A stretch of DNA of 10,507 nucleotides from Dehalococcoidia bacterium (GTDB taxonomy: Bacteria > Chloroflexota > Dehalococcoidia > Dehalococcoidales > Fen-1064). The stretch lies in contig PMCB01000114.1 in NCBI GenBank assembly GCA_003153955.1, positions 815-11,321 of the forward strand, in the 5' to 3' direction. Under the pieces are notes generated by a model that did not search any database, was not told the origin of the DNA, and was given only the letters and a program-made list of their open reading frames with translations. The translations under genes and the position numbers were made by a program. Position 1 is the first letter of the stretch. Each line of letters opens with the position of its first letter. Of this stretch, positions 1 to 6,064 are shown piece by piece.

Positions 1-1
1 T

Positions 2-28
2 TCCCACGACCTTACGGTCGGGGTTTTA
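2..28 (+). terminator. Terminator-like hairpin, copy 1
   Basis: The arms CGACC (7-11) and GGTCG (16-20) are flanked by CCC (3-5) and GGG (21-23), and TTTT follows at 24-27. This is the shape of a short Rho-independent terminator on the + strand, probably for a gene ending just left of the window. A close relative of the same 27-nt motif lies at 94-121. A dispersed repeat is the alternative reading. Confidence 0.4.
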
Positions 29-49
29 ACTTAATTCAAACTTCGTTTG

Positions 50-84
50 CCCTGCATCTTGTGGAAAAAGTGGAAGATGCAGGG
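50..84. repeat. 11-bp inverted repeat with 13-nt loop
   Basis: CCCTGCATCTT (50-60) pairs perfectly with AAGATGCAGGG (74-84). The loop, 61-73, is purine-rich. No T-run follows on either strand, so it is not a classical terminator. It sits exactly between the two related terminator-like motifs at 2-28 and 94-121, which suggests that the three hairpins form one composite intergenic element. Confidence 0.5.
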
Positions 85-93
85 AGGATTCCA

Positions 94-121
94 TCCCTCG
101 ACCTTATGATCGGGGATTTTA
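94..121 (+). terminator. Terminator-like hairpin, copy 2
   Basis: TCCCTCGACC...ATCGGGGATTTTA repeats the motif at 2-28 with a few substitutions. CGA (99-101) pairs with TCG (110-112), the CCC and GGGG flanks also pair, and ATTTT follows at 116-120. Pairing is partly kept although the loop-proximal bases differ, which fits a maintained hairpin. Function as a second terminator is inferred. Confidence 0.35.
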
Positions 122-190
122 GTAAGGTAGCTTAAAAAAGTGCAAAATAACGCCAATCATGTCGTATAAATAAACGGGCTGGAAAAAGAA

Positions 191-207
191 CTGTAATAAA
201 ATTACAG
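191..207. promoter_or_regulatory. 17-bp palindrome beside a start codon
   Basis: CTGTAAT (191-197), AAA, then ATTACAG (201-207) forms a perfect 7+3+7 dyad ending 8 bases before the ATG at 216. Its right arm overlaps the only Shine-Dalgarno-like stretch (CAGGGA, 205-210). It could be an operator for a dimeric repressor, or a small mRNA hairpin hiding the ribosome site. In DNA this AT-rich, a chance dyad is also possible. Confidence 0.35.
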
Positions 208-215
208 GGATTATA

Positions 216-614
216 ATGAATCTAGATAATCATAAATTTAAATTAAATCAATTTTCGATTTTTATCGTTATAATGATGGCATTTTTGCTGATTAGCCCGG
301 GTTGTACTGGAACAAATAATTCTGAAATTGCTCATATTCAACACATAGAAGTGGGTTATTATCTTAATACTAATACCTATACCGAATACGCCATTAATGT
401 TTCACTCGTACCGGTTGCAGCGCTTGCCAACAAGACATACAGCGTCGACTTATACGAAAAAGAGAAATTTGTTGAAACTACAACGGTGATTTGGGACGAA
501 TATGATATTAATGCTCACAATAACACAACGGTTTCATTTCCAATCGGTCTTCAAGAAGGGAGTACTTATTGGGGTAAAGATGTGAGCGACATTTATTCTA
601 TAATAATCCGCTAA
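216..614 (+). CDS. Small putative lipoprotein, function unknown
   Basis: This is a 132-residue protein that I do not recognise. Its N-terminus carries a short polar stretch with two lysines, then a hydrophobic segment at about residues 13-27, then LISPGC with Cys30. This looks like a lipoprotein signal with a somewhat atypical lipobox (S-P-G before the Cys), so the protein is probably exported and lipid-anchored. The remaining 100 or so residues alternate polar and hydrophobic positions, are rich in Thr, Asn and Tyr, have no further membrane segment and look beta-strand-like. The ATG at 216 is the start that includes the full signal; its ribosome site is weak. It stands alone: the next gene converges on it, and no promoter is obvious beyond a TATAAA at 165-170. 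It is visibly AT-richer than its neighbours, which may reflect transfer or relaxed selection. Confidence 0.6.
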   Translation: MNLDNHKFKLNQFSIFIVIMMAFLLISPGCTGTNNSEIAHIQHIEVGYYLNTNTYTEYAINVSLVPVAALANKTYSVDLYEKEKFVETTTVIWDEYDINAHNNTTVSFPIGLQEGSTYWGKDVSDIYSIIIR

Positions 615-667
615 CAGGTAAGTTTTTACAATAAAATTATTTGGGTAAACAACTTTTCATTTCAACT

Positions 668-709
668 ATGATAGAAAGAGGAGTGCTTTCGCACTCCTCT
701 TTCTATCAT
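668..709. terminator. 19-bp perfect hairpin between convergent genes
   Basis: The left arm 668-686 (ATGATAGA... to ...GAGTGC) is perfectly complementary to 691-709, closing a TTTC tetraloop. It lies between the stop of the + strand lipoprotein gene (614) and the stop of the minus-strand GH4 gene (734), the usual place for a bidirectional terminator. No long T-run follows on either side, so termination is inferred from stem strength and position. The outer 8 bp are shared with the hairpin at 2170-2203. Confidence 0.5.
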
Positions 710-733
710 TCTTCTCGGGAACTGTCCCCGGGT

Positions 734-2032
734 CTATTTGTATCCCCTCGTATATTTCTTTTCCGCTTTAAACATTTCGTCCACCAGTTGCCTGGTCTCA
801 TCGATGGTGCAGACGGCGCTGGTCAGCGGGTCCAGCAAAATGGACTGGAAGATTTTGGTTTTGTCTTTTTCCATGAGGCCGCGCACCGCCAGTTCCTGCA
901 CGCTGATATTGGAGCGGTTCAGGGCCGCCAGCTGCGCCGGTAAATCCCCGACATAGCAGGGGTTGATGCCCTCTTTATCCACCAGGCACGGCACTTCGAC
1001 GCAGCAGCCGTCCGGCAGGTTGGTAATCAGGCCTTTGTTCATGACGTTGGCGTTAATCCGGAAAGGTATCCCCGTCTCCAGGGAACGGATAATCGTCGAG
1101 CCGTACTCTCCGCTGTGCGCCGTCGGGAATTTGAAATCGCCCGAGATCTTGTCCCTTAATTCCTTGTCCGCCTCTTCATATTTCGGCCGTACGACCTTCC
1201 GGTTTAACAGGTATTTTTCCATCAGTTCCGGCCGTTTCTGGAAATACGGCACGTAAATCGACATGTGCATGCTGGACTCGGTGACAAAATACCCGAAGGC
1301 TTTCATCACTTCCGCCCGCACCACGTCCGGCCCCGCCCAGTGCGCGTCCGCCGCCGAATAAACCGCCGGGTCTTCCAGCTTCTTGCGCAGCAGCGGATAG
1401 GCGTCCTCGCCCTTCCATTTCAATTCCAAAAACCAGGCCATGTGGTTGATGCCCGCTACCCAATAGGAAACCTCATTGGCCGGGACGCCCATGTATTTCG
1501 CCAGGTTCGTTGCCGTGCTCTGGACGCTGTGGCACAGCCCAACCGTCTTGATTTTAGTGTAATCGTTGATTGCCCAGGTGATAATCGCCATCGGGTTGGT
1601 GTAGTTCATCAGCCAGGCGTCAGGGCAAAGCTTTTCCATATCGATGCAGATATCCAACATCGCCGGCACATGCCGCGCCCCGTAAAAAACACCGCCGGCA
1701 TTAATCGTATCGCCGCGCCCCAGTTCGATGCCGTGAAAGGCGGTCGGGGACGGGTCCTGGACCGGTGTCCGCTGCCCCACTTTGATTGTCGTCAGCACGT
1801 AATCGGCGCCGTCCAGCGCTGCTTTCCGGTCGGTGGTCGCTTCGATTTTGGTGTTGTATTTATTCTGCTTCATGATTTTGTTCGCGAATGCCGCAATCAA
1901 ATCCAGCGGCTCCTGCGCGATGTCCATCAGACAAATCGTGCTGTCCCTTAGTTCCGGGTAGGAAATGACATCCGTAATCAGATGTTTCGAAAAAGTGTGG
2001 CTGCCTGCGCCGATAAGTACTATCTTTGCCAT
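734..2032 (-). CDS. GH4 glycosidase, MelA-like alpha-galactosidase (paralog A)
   Basis: A 432-residue glycoside hydrolase family 4 enzyme. Members cut glycosidic bonds through an NAD+-dependent oxidation/elimination route and need a divalent metal, usually Mn2+, and reducing conditions. Visible features: Rossmann motif GAGSH at residues 8-12 and an acidic MDIA near 36-39 (NAD+ binding); NYTNPM at 143-148; GLCHSV with Cys167 and His168; GINH with His197 (metal ligands in the family). The C-terminal part, GCCVEVPCLVDKEGI and VGDLPAQLAALN, resembles E. coli MelA (451 aa), so alpha-galactosidase is the best guess. Substrate cannot be fixed from sequence: the active-site loop GDTINAGGVFYGARHVP departs from MelA. 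No signal peptide, so cytoplasmic. The ATG follows GAGGAG at good spacing. It is the last gene of the SBP-GH4-GH4 block, 261 bp after its paralog, with a palindromic repeat in the gap. Confidence 0.88.
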   Translation of the reverse strand: MAKIVLIGAGSHTFSKHLITDVISYPELRDSTICLMDIAQEPLDLIAAFANKIMKQNKYNTKIEATTDRKAALDGADYVLTTIKVGQRTPVQDPSPTAFHGIELGRGDTINAGGVFYGARHVPAMLDICIDMEKLCPDAWLMNYTNPMAIITWAINDYTKIKTVGLCHSVQSTATNLAKYMGVPANEVSYWVAGINHMAWFLELKWKGEDAYPLLRKKLEDPAVYSAADAHWAGPDVVRAEVMKAFGYFVTESSMHMSIYVPYFQKRPELMEKYLLNRKVVRPKYEEADKELRDKISGDFKFPTAHSGEYGSTIIRSLETGIPFRINANVMNKGLITNLPDGCCVEVPCLVDKEGINPCYVGDLPAQLAALNRSNISVQELAVRGLMEKDKTKIFQSILLDPLTSAVCTIDETRQLVDEMFKAEKKYTRGYK

Positions 2033-2132
2033 TATTATCTCCTCAATTCCTTTAATTATTATCGCTAAGTATCTAGACCTTTGTATTCAAAACCGGATGC
2101 CCCATCGCTGTATAAGACTGTCAGCAACCTTC

Positions 2133-2239
2133 TGGATTGTCGGATCAAGTCCGACAATGACAAAGAAACATGATAGATTCAAGCTTCTGCTTGAATCTAT
2201 CATCGCCGGCTTGTCATTCCCGACCTGATCGGGAATCCA
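2133..2239. repeat. Composite MITE-like palindromic repeat
   Basis: The outer arms are TGGATT...AATGACAA (2133-2163) and its imperfect reverse complement TTGTCATT...AATCCA (2211-2239). Each arm is itself a hairpin: 2136-2144 pairs with 2150-2158 (9 bp), and 2216-2223 pairs with 2229-2236 (8 bp). Between them lies a third, perfect stem at 2170-2203. The TGGATTCCCG/CGGGAATGACA type is a common dispersed intergenic repeat in many bacteria. No ORF lies inside. It sits in the 261-bp gap between the two GH4 genes and may weaken or stabilise transcript ends there. Confidence 0.7.
2170..2203. repeat. 15-bp perfect hairpin nested in the composite repeat
   Basis: ATGATAGATTCAAGC (2170-2184) pairs perfectly with 2189-2203 around a TTCT tetraloop. 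Its terminal ATGATAGA/TCTATCAT and loop-closing GC pairs are the same as in the hairpin at 668-709, although the middle of the stem differs. It lies 137 bases downstream of the paralog B stop codon, so it could end or protect that transcript, but no T-run follows. Confidence 0.6.
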
Positions 2240-2293
2240 TATAAATAACTACAACATTAATTTTCGGATACCACCCAAGATAAGGATTATCTA

Positions 2294-3619
2294 TTATTTG
2301 TAGCCCTGCACGTATTTTGTTTCCGCCGTGAGCATCTCATCGACCATCTTTTTGGTCTCATCGAGCGTCAGCATCGCCGCCGTAATCGGGTCCAGTAAAA
2401 TCGCCTGGAAGATTTTCGTCCTGTCCTTTTCCGCTACTCCCCGCACGATCAGTTCCTGCATCCCGACATTGTTGATATTCAAAGCCGCGACCTGCGGCGG
2501 TAAATTGCCAACATGGCAAGGGTGGATGCCCTCGCCGTCCACCAGGCACGGGACCTCCACGCAGCACCCTTCCGGCAGGTTGGTAATCAGGCCTTTGTTC
2601 TTGACATTGCCGTAAATCACCGCCGCTTGGCCGGTCTCGATGGAATGGATGATAATGGAGCCGTATTCGCCGCTGTGGTCGACCGGGAACCTGAAATTGT
2701 CCGCCAGTTTTTTCTTGAGCAGCTCATCCTGTTCTTTATCCCGGGCCTGGTTGATGGCGATGTTGCTCTGATATTTGGCGCCGCTGGATATTTTATACTG
2801 TTCGATGGTTTCCGGCCGCTTGCGAAAATAAGGTACGTAGGAGGCGCAATGCCCGCTGGATTCGGTCACATAGTAGCCGAAAGTCTTGAACATTTCCGCC
2901 CGGACGATATCCGCCCCGGCATAATGCGCGTCCGACCCCGAATAAACCGCCGGGTTTTTGAATTTTTCCCGCAGCAGCGGATAGGCGTCCTGCCCTTTCC
3001 AGTTGAACTCCAGGAACCAGGCGAAATGATTTATTCCCGCCACCCAGTAGGATATTTCCTCGAAGGGCTTGTCGATGTATTTCGAAAGTGTTTTCGCCGT
3101 GCCGTAAACACTGTGGCACAACCCGATGCTCTTGATTTTGGTGTAATCGTTGACCGACCAGGTGATGGTCGCCATCGGATTGGTATAATTCAGCAGCAGC
3201 GCGTTGGGGCAAAGCTCTTCCATGTCATGGCAAATCTGCAGAATCGGCGGTACGTGCCGGATGGAATCAAACGCTCCCCCCGACCCGATGCAGGCCATAT
3301 CCCCCTGGTCGACGCCGTATTTGAGCGCAATCGACCTTTCGGTGTCCAGATGGTGCACGCCGCCCACTTTCAGCGTAATCAGCACGTAATCCGCGCCTAA
3401 CAGGGCTTTCCGGCGGTCGGTCGTCGATTCGATTTTGGTGTTGAATTTATTCTGTTCCACAAGTCTTTTGGCGAAAGCCGTCGCCAAATCCAGCGGCCCC
3501 TGTGCGATGTCCATCAGTGTAATCGTACCCTCTCGCAATTCGGGATAAGACATGATATCCGTAATAAACCGGCTGGAAAAGACATGGCTCCCCGCCCCGA
3601 TAATTACAATCTTAGTCAT
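2294..3619 (-). CDS. GH4 glycosidase, MelA-like alpha-galactosidase (paralog B)
   Basis: A 441-residue GH4 enzyme, clearly paralogous along its full length to the 432-residue copy downstream. It keeps the NAD+ motif GAGSH (residues 8-12), NYTNPM (144-149), GLCHSV with Cys168 and His169, and GINH with His198. The C-terminal GCCVEVPCLVDGEGIHP block again resembles MelA. It differs from its partner in the loop after the nucleotide domain (YGVDQGDMACIGSGGAFDSIRHVP against GIELGRGDTINAGGVFYGARHVP) and carries an insertion near residues 277-295 (ISSGAKYQSNIAINQARDKE), which accounts for most of the length difference. These differences suggest distinct substrates. No signal peptide is seen, so it should act in the cytoplasm. 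The ATG follows AGGGAGGT at ideal spacing. It lies 113 bp downstream of the SBP gene and is probably co-transcribed with it. Confidence 0.88.
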   Translation of the reverse strand: MTKIVIIGAGSHVFSSRFITDIMSYPELREGTITLMDIAQGPLDLATAFAKRLVEQNKFNTKIESTTDRRKALLGADYVLITLKVGGVHHLDTERSIALKYGVDQGDMACIGSGGAFDSIRHVPPILQICHDMEELCPNALLLNYTNPMATITWSVNDYTKIKSIGLCHSVYGTAKTLSKYIDKPFEEISYWVAGINHFAWFLEFNWKGQDAYPLLREKFKNPAVYSGSDAHYAGADIVRAEMFKTFGYYVTESSGHCASYVPYFRKRPETIEQYKISSGAKYQSNIAINQARDKEQDELLKKKLADNFRFPVDHSGEYGSIIIHSIETGQAAVIYGNVKNKGLITNLPEGCCVEVPCLVDGEGIHPCHVGNLPPQVAALNINNVGMQELIVRGVAEKDRTKIFQAILLDPITAAMLTLDETKKMVDEMLTAETKYVQGYK

Positions 3620-3732
3620 TTTAAACCTCCCTGTATTTAATGCCCGTTCCGGTGTATAAAAATATTATGTTAACTATAACGAAAACGACGAACAATCCCG
3701 GAATGGAATCAATTATAGCCTAATCCGGCTTT

Positions 3733-5415
3733 TTATTTCCCGAAACTCTTTTTCACATCCCGGTCGATCCAGTACCGCGCCCCGAAATAACTCAACAGGC
3801 TGGGGCCGCCGGAACCCATCCACACCGAATGCCCCTGGGCCGCATACGCTTTGACCCACGGCTGATAGAGTGAATATTGCAGCGGCAGTAACAGTGACAC
3901 GGCGTAATGCTGCCGTGCGACATGCTCGTTGGCGTCCCGAATGACCTTCTTCAGTTCATCGTCGTTTTTGGCAGTCGTCGCCCGCGGATAAAAAGAGTCG
4001 AACACCGGATTGCTGACATGCGCGAAGTTGGCCGCGTAGCCCGTCTGGAATTGCGTCACCACCCGCAGCGGTGGTTTATTATGCCCCAACGGCCCGTAGG
4101 GGCGGTACATCAGCGCATCGTGTTTCTGCTCGATTTCCACAAAATTGACCCAATCGGCGGGTTCCATCACCTGAATCTCCATGTCGATGCCGATATCCGC
4201 GAAGTAGGACTTCACCACATTCAGCAGGTTCAAATCGCCGTCGCTGGCTGCCACGATATGGGTTTTGAAACCTTTCGGGAAACCGGCCTGGGCTAAAAGC
4301 ATCTTCGCCGCCGCCGGATTATAAGCATATTCATCCTTCAATTCCTGCGGCCATTCCTCGTATGGGTAACCCCAGCCCTTCATCTCCCGGTTGGTCAGCG
4401 TAGAGGGGTAAGGTTCTACCGCGCCGCCGTAATATGATTTGGCGATGGTCGGCAGGTCGACTGCCATCTGCATTGCCTTTCTCACGCGGATGTCGTTAAA
4501 CGGCGCTTTGTCGTTCCGCATCTGGACGGTCGTGGCCGGGTCGCCGGAAGTGACAATCATCTGTATTTCCGGGTTCGATTGCTGAATGGCCTGGGCCTGT
4601 TTATACGAAATCGAGTGAATAATATCGATTTTGCCGGCGCGCATTGCCGCGGCCGCTTCGGTTTCATCGGGGATAATCAGATATTTGATTCCGTCCACAT
4701 AAGGCAGTTTATTCTCCGGGTGCCGCTCGTCGGTGGCCCAGTAATCGGGGTTTCGTGCCAGCGTCGCCGAACTGCCGGGAACAAAGTCCTGCAGCATAAA
4801 CGGGCCGGTGCCGACGGCATGGTGCCAATCCCGAACATCGCCCCACATTCTAACGGCATCGGGGTTCTCCAAGCACTGCGCCTGGCTGATATTGTGCAGC
4901 GCTTCCATGATTAAATCCGGGTTCAGTGTCTTGAACTTAAAGACCACGGTGTATTTGTCCGAGGCCGTGACCGATGCGATGTCCTGTATCCTCACATCCG
5001 TCGAACGGTATGGGCTGGGTTTATCGAAGCCGCCGCCCAGGCCGTAGAAACGGTCGTAATGAAAAACAACATCCTCGGCGGTAAATTCCCGCCCGTTGGC
5101 CGGGGGCCGGTTCTGCCAGTGAATCCCCTTGCGCAGGTGGACGACATGCGTCTTCGGCTCCGGAAATTCCCAGCTCTCGCACAGGTTGCCTTTCCAGCTC
5201 TGGAAACGGTTGCCCCCGACTTTGGTATCCTTGACCGACGGGTCTAATGTCCAATCCGGCACTACCAATCTTTCCAGCCAGGCCCCGTAAATGCCGGTAG
5301 CCTCTCCGAAGTACGGGTCGAAATTCACAATATTCCGGCTGGCGCGCACCGTCAGTTCTCCGCCGTATTGCGGCGTGCCGAGTTTATCCCACCACCGTGC
5401 GGCATTGTTTTCCAT
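3733..5415 (-). CDS. ABC transporter family 5 solute-binding protein lacking a signal peptide
   Basis: A 560-residue protein of the SBP_bac_5 type (oligopeptide/dipeptide/nickel and some oligosaccharide binders). Hallmarks: PQYGGELTV at residues 15-23, LRKGIHW at 94-100, REFTAEDVVF at 109-118, VGTGPF at 201-206 followed by L.RNPDYW near 219-226, and IRVRKAMQMAVD in the second lobe. Length and domain order are complete for a mature binding protein. The oddity is the N-terminus: translation starts straight at MENNAARWWDKLG, with no hydrophobic signal or lipobox. The ATG follows AAAGGAG at good spacing, and an in-frame TGA lies 27 bases upstream (5443-5445), so no longer start exists. It is first in a block with two GH4 enzymes, which hints at a sugar ligand, but no permease or ATPase gene is nearby. 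Either export was lost or the protein has a cytoplasmic role. Confidence 0.88.
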   Translation of the reverse strand: MENNAARWWDKLGTPQYGGELTVRASRNIVNFDPYFGEATGIYGAWLERLVVPDWTLDPSVKDTKVGGNRFQSWKGNLCESWEFPEPKTHVVHLRKGIHWQNRPPANGREFTAEDVVFHYDRFYGLGGGFDKPSPYRSTDVRIQDIASVTASDKYTVVFKFKTLNPDLIMEALHNISQAQCLENPDAVRMWGDVRDWHHAVGTGPFMLQDFVPGSSATLARNPDYWATDERHPENKLPYVDGIKYLIIPDETEAAAAMRAGKIDIIHSISYKQAQAIQQSNPEIQMIVTSGDPATTVQMRNDKAPFNDIRVRKAMQMAVDLPTIAKSYYGGAVEPYPSTLTNREMKGWGYPYEEWPQELKDEYAYNPAAAKMLLAQAGFPKGFKTHIVAASDGDLNLLNVVKSYFADIGIDMEIQVMEPADWVNFVEIEQKHDALMYRPYGPLGHNKPPLRVVTQFQTGYAANFAHVSNPVFDSFYPRATTAKNDDELKKVIRDANEHVARQHYAVSLLLPLQYSLYQPWVKAYAAQGHSVWMGSGGPSLLSYFGARYWIDRDVKKSFGK

Positions 5416-5443
5416 AATATCTCCTTTAAATCCGGGAACCTGT

Positions 5444-5510
5444 CACAACATAGAATTCATCAGTTTGTGGAGGCGGCTTGCCTATCGGAATAACCGGCGT
5501 ACACCGGTTA
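5444..5510 (-). promoter_or_regulatory. Structured 5' leader of the SBP-GH4 block
   Basis: Between the predicted transcription start (about 5550) and the SBP ATG (5415) lie about 135 nt. TAACCGG (5491-5497) pairs with CCGGTTA (5504-5510) as a 7-bp hairpin. CACAA (5444-5448) can pair with TTGTG (5465-5469). A five-codon ORF (ATG AAT TCT ATG TTG TGA, 5460-5443) sits just before the SBP ribosome site. I could not match the leader to a known riboswitch class. A regulatory role is only a possibility. Confidence 0.3.
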
Positions 5511-5556
5511 ACTTTTTCTCTGTTTCAAAATCACTTTCAGCGTAAAGATTAGCGAT

Positions 5557-5585
5557 ATTTTAGCAGTGCCCATTAGCCTTGTCAA
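5557..5585 (-). promoter_or_regulatory. Sigma-70 promoter for the SBP-GH4 block
   Basis: On the minus strand, TTGACA (5585-5580) is followed after exactly 17 bases by TAAAAT (5562-5557), with TGC directly before the -10 as an extended -10 motif. The -35 is a perfect consensus match. It points at the SBP gene, with the start of transcription expected near 5550. Confidence 0.72.
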
Positions 5586-5597
5586 ATAAAACAGGCA
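5571..5597. repeat. Direct repeat copy 1 (carries the promoter -35)
   Basis: These 27 bases match 5827-5853 at 25 of 27 positions. This copy contains the TTGACA box of the SBP promoter on the minus strand. The two copies are 256 bp apart, with a palindromic element between them. Confidence 0.7.
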
Positions 5598-5715
5598 TAA
5601 AGAATTAGTTAAATTTTATATCAATTCATAAAAGTCCGGGAATATCATGCTTACAAAAATATAACCGCTGGGAATTAAAATCTCGAGTTCTTAAAGAATA
5701 ACTGATTTGAGGAGA

Positions 5716-5792
5716 GGGGAAAAGGGGTTCACTCAGGGCATCCCGAGGGCGTTTGCCCTCGGGATGCCCATAAAAAAGAACTTCCCTTCCCC
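5716..5792. repeat. Palindromic intergenic element with 15-bp perfect stem
   Basis: GGGCATCCCGAGGGC (5736-5750) pairs perfectly with 5755-5769 around a GTTT loop. Imperfect outer arms, 5716-5730 and 5778-5792, match at about 11 of 15 positions. No coding content and no T-run, so it looks like a small REP/MITE-like element and not a terminator. It lies upstream of both divergent promoters. Confidence 0.6.
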
Positions 5793-5826
5793 GCGGGAAA
5801 GGGACTAAGGGATGGGGCGTTGTGTC

Positions 5827-5853
5827 TGCATTAGCCTTGTCAAATGAAAAAGG
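5827..5853. repeat. Direct repeat copy 2 (orphan -35 region)
   Basis: A 25-of-27 match to 5571-5597. On the minus strand it also contains TTGACA (5841-5836), but the place where a -10 would fall (about 5813-5818) reads GCCCCA, so this copy should not be an active promoter. It looks like a duplicated or insertion-split promoter remnant. Confidence 0.65.
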
Positions 5854-5916
5854 CACCAGGATAACAGTGACAATAACGGTATAGAAAATTGATTTTCAAC
5901 TCAATCAATCGTGTAG

Positions 5917-5942
5917 GCTGACCGCTGAAAGCTGACTGCTGA
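5917..5942. repeat. Short tandem repeat GCTGACYGCTGA
   Basis: GCTGACCGCTGA (5917-5928) and GCTGACTGCTGA (5931-5942) differ at one base and repeat with a 14-bp period. The unit is itself built from GCTGA words. It lies about 40 bp upstream of the SIS gene promoter. It may be a simple low-complexity repeat or a pair of protein-binding sites. Confidence 0.5.
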
Positions 5943-5982
5943 GAATTGTAAGCTAACGTTAAAAAATCTCCCGCTTTATTTA

Positions 5983-6011
5983 TTGAAATCCATTTTACAC
6001 TGTGCTATTAT
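5983..6011 (+). promoter_or_regulatory. Sigma-70 promoter for the SIS-isomerase operon
   Basis: TTGAAA (5983-5988), a 17-base spacer, then TATTAT (6006-6011), with TGC directly before the -10. Expected transcription start is near 6018, leaving a leader of about 47 nt before the ATG at 6065. The ribosome site AAGGGA (6053-6058) is moderate. Confidence 0.65.
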
Positions 6012-6064
6012 GAGTCTAATTAATATGATTATTTCTTCAGTTATTCTTCGATAAGGGAAACATC

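Larger units (their letters stand above)
5416..6064. other. 649-bp divergent intergenic region
   Basis: No supportable gene lies here. From left to right it holds the structured leader and promoter of the minus-strand SBP-GH4 block (5416-5585), a 27-nt sequence found twice (5571-5597, 5827-5853), a palindromic element (5716-5792), a 14-bp palindrome GAAAATTGATTTTC (5884-5897), a tandem GCTGACYGCTGA repeat (5917-5942) and the promoter of the rightward SIS gene (5983-6011). Confidence 0.7.

Noticed and set aside
1..121. CRISPR-like direct repeats
   Set aside because: Only two copies, each internally palindromic with terminator features, and the 65-bp space between them is itself a hairpin. No cas genes are in the window.
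1265..1951. 228-codon open frame on + opposite the first GH4 gene
   Set aside because: It is antisense to a well-supported GH4 gene, has no ribosome site and shows the biased composition typical of a shadow frame in GC-rich DNA.
2513..3400. 295-codon open frame on + opposite the second GH4 gene
   Set aside because: Same reason: it mirrors the coding strand of a GH4 gene with intact family motifs, and a similar shadow appears opposite its paralog.
3712..3717. TATAAT on the minus strand as an internal promoter for GH4 paralog B
   Set aside because: No -35 match exists at 16-18 bp spacing, and there is no extended -10. The gap is probably just intergenic within the operon.
5736..5769. 15-bp GC-rich hairpin as a Rho-independent terminator
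   Set aside because: Neither strand has a T-run after the stem, and it lies upstream of both divergent promoters, with no gene ending nearby.
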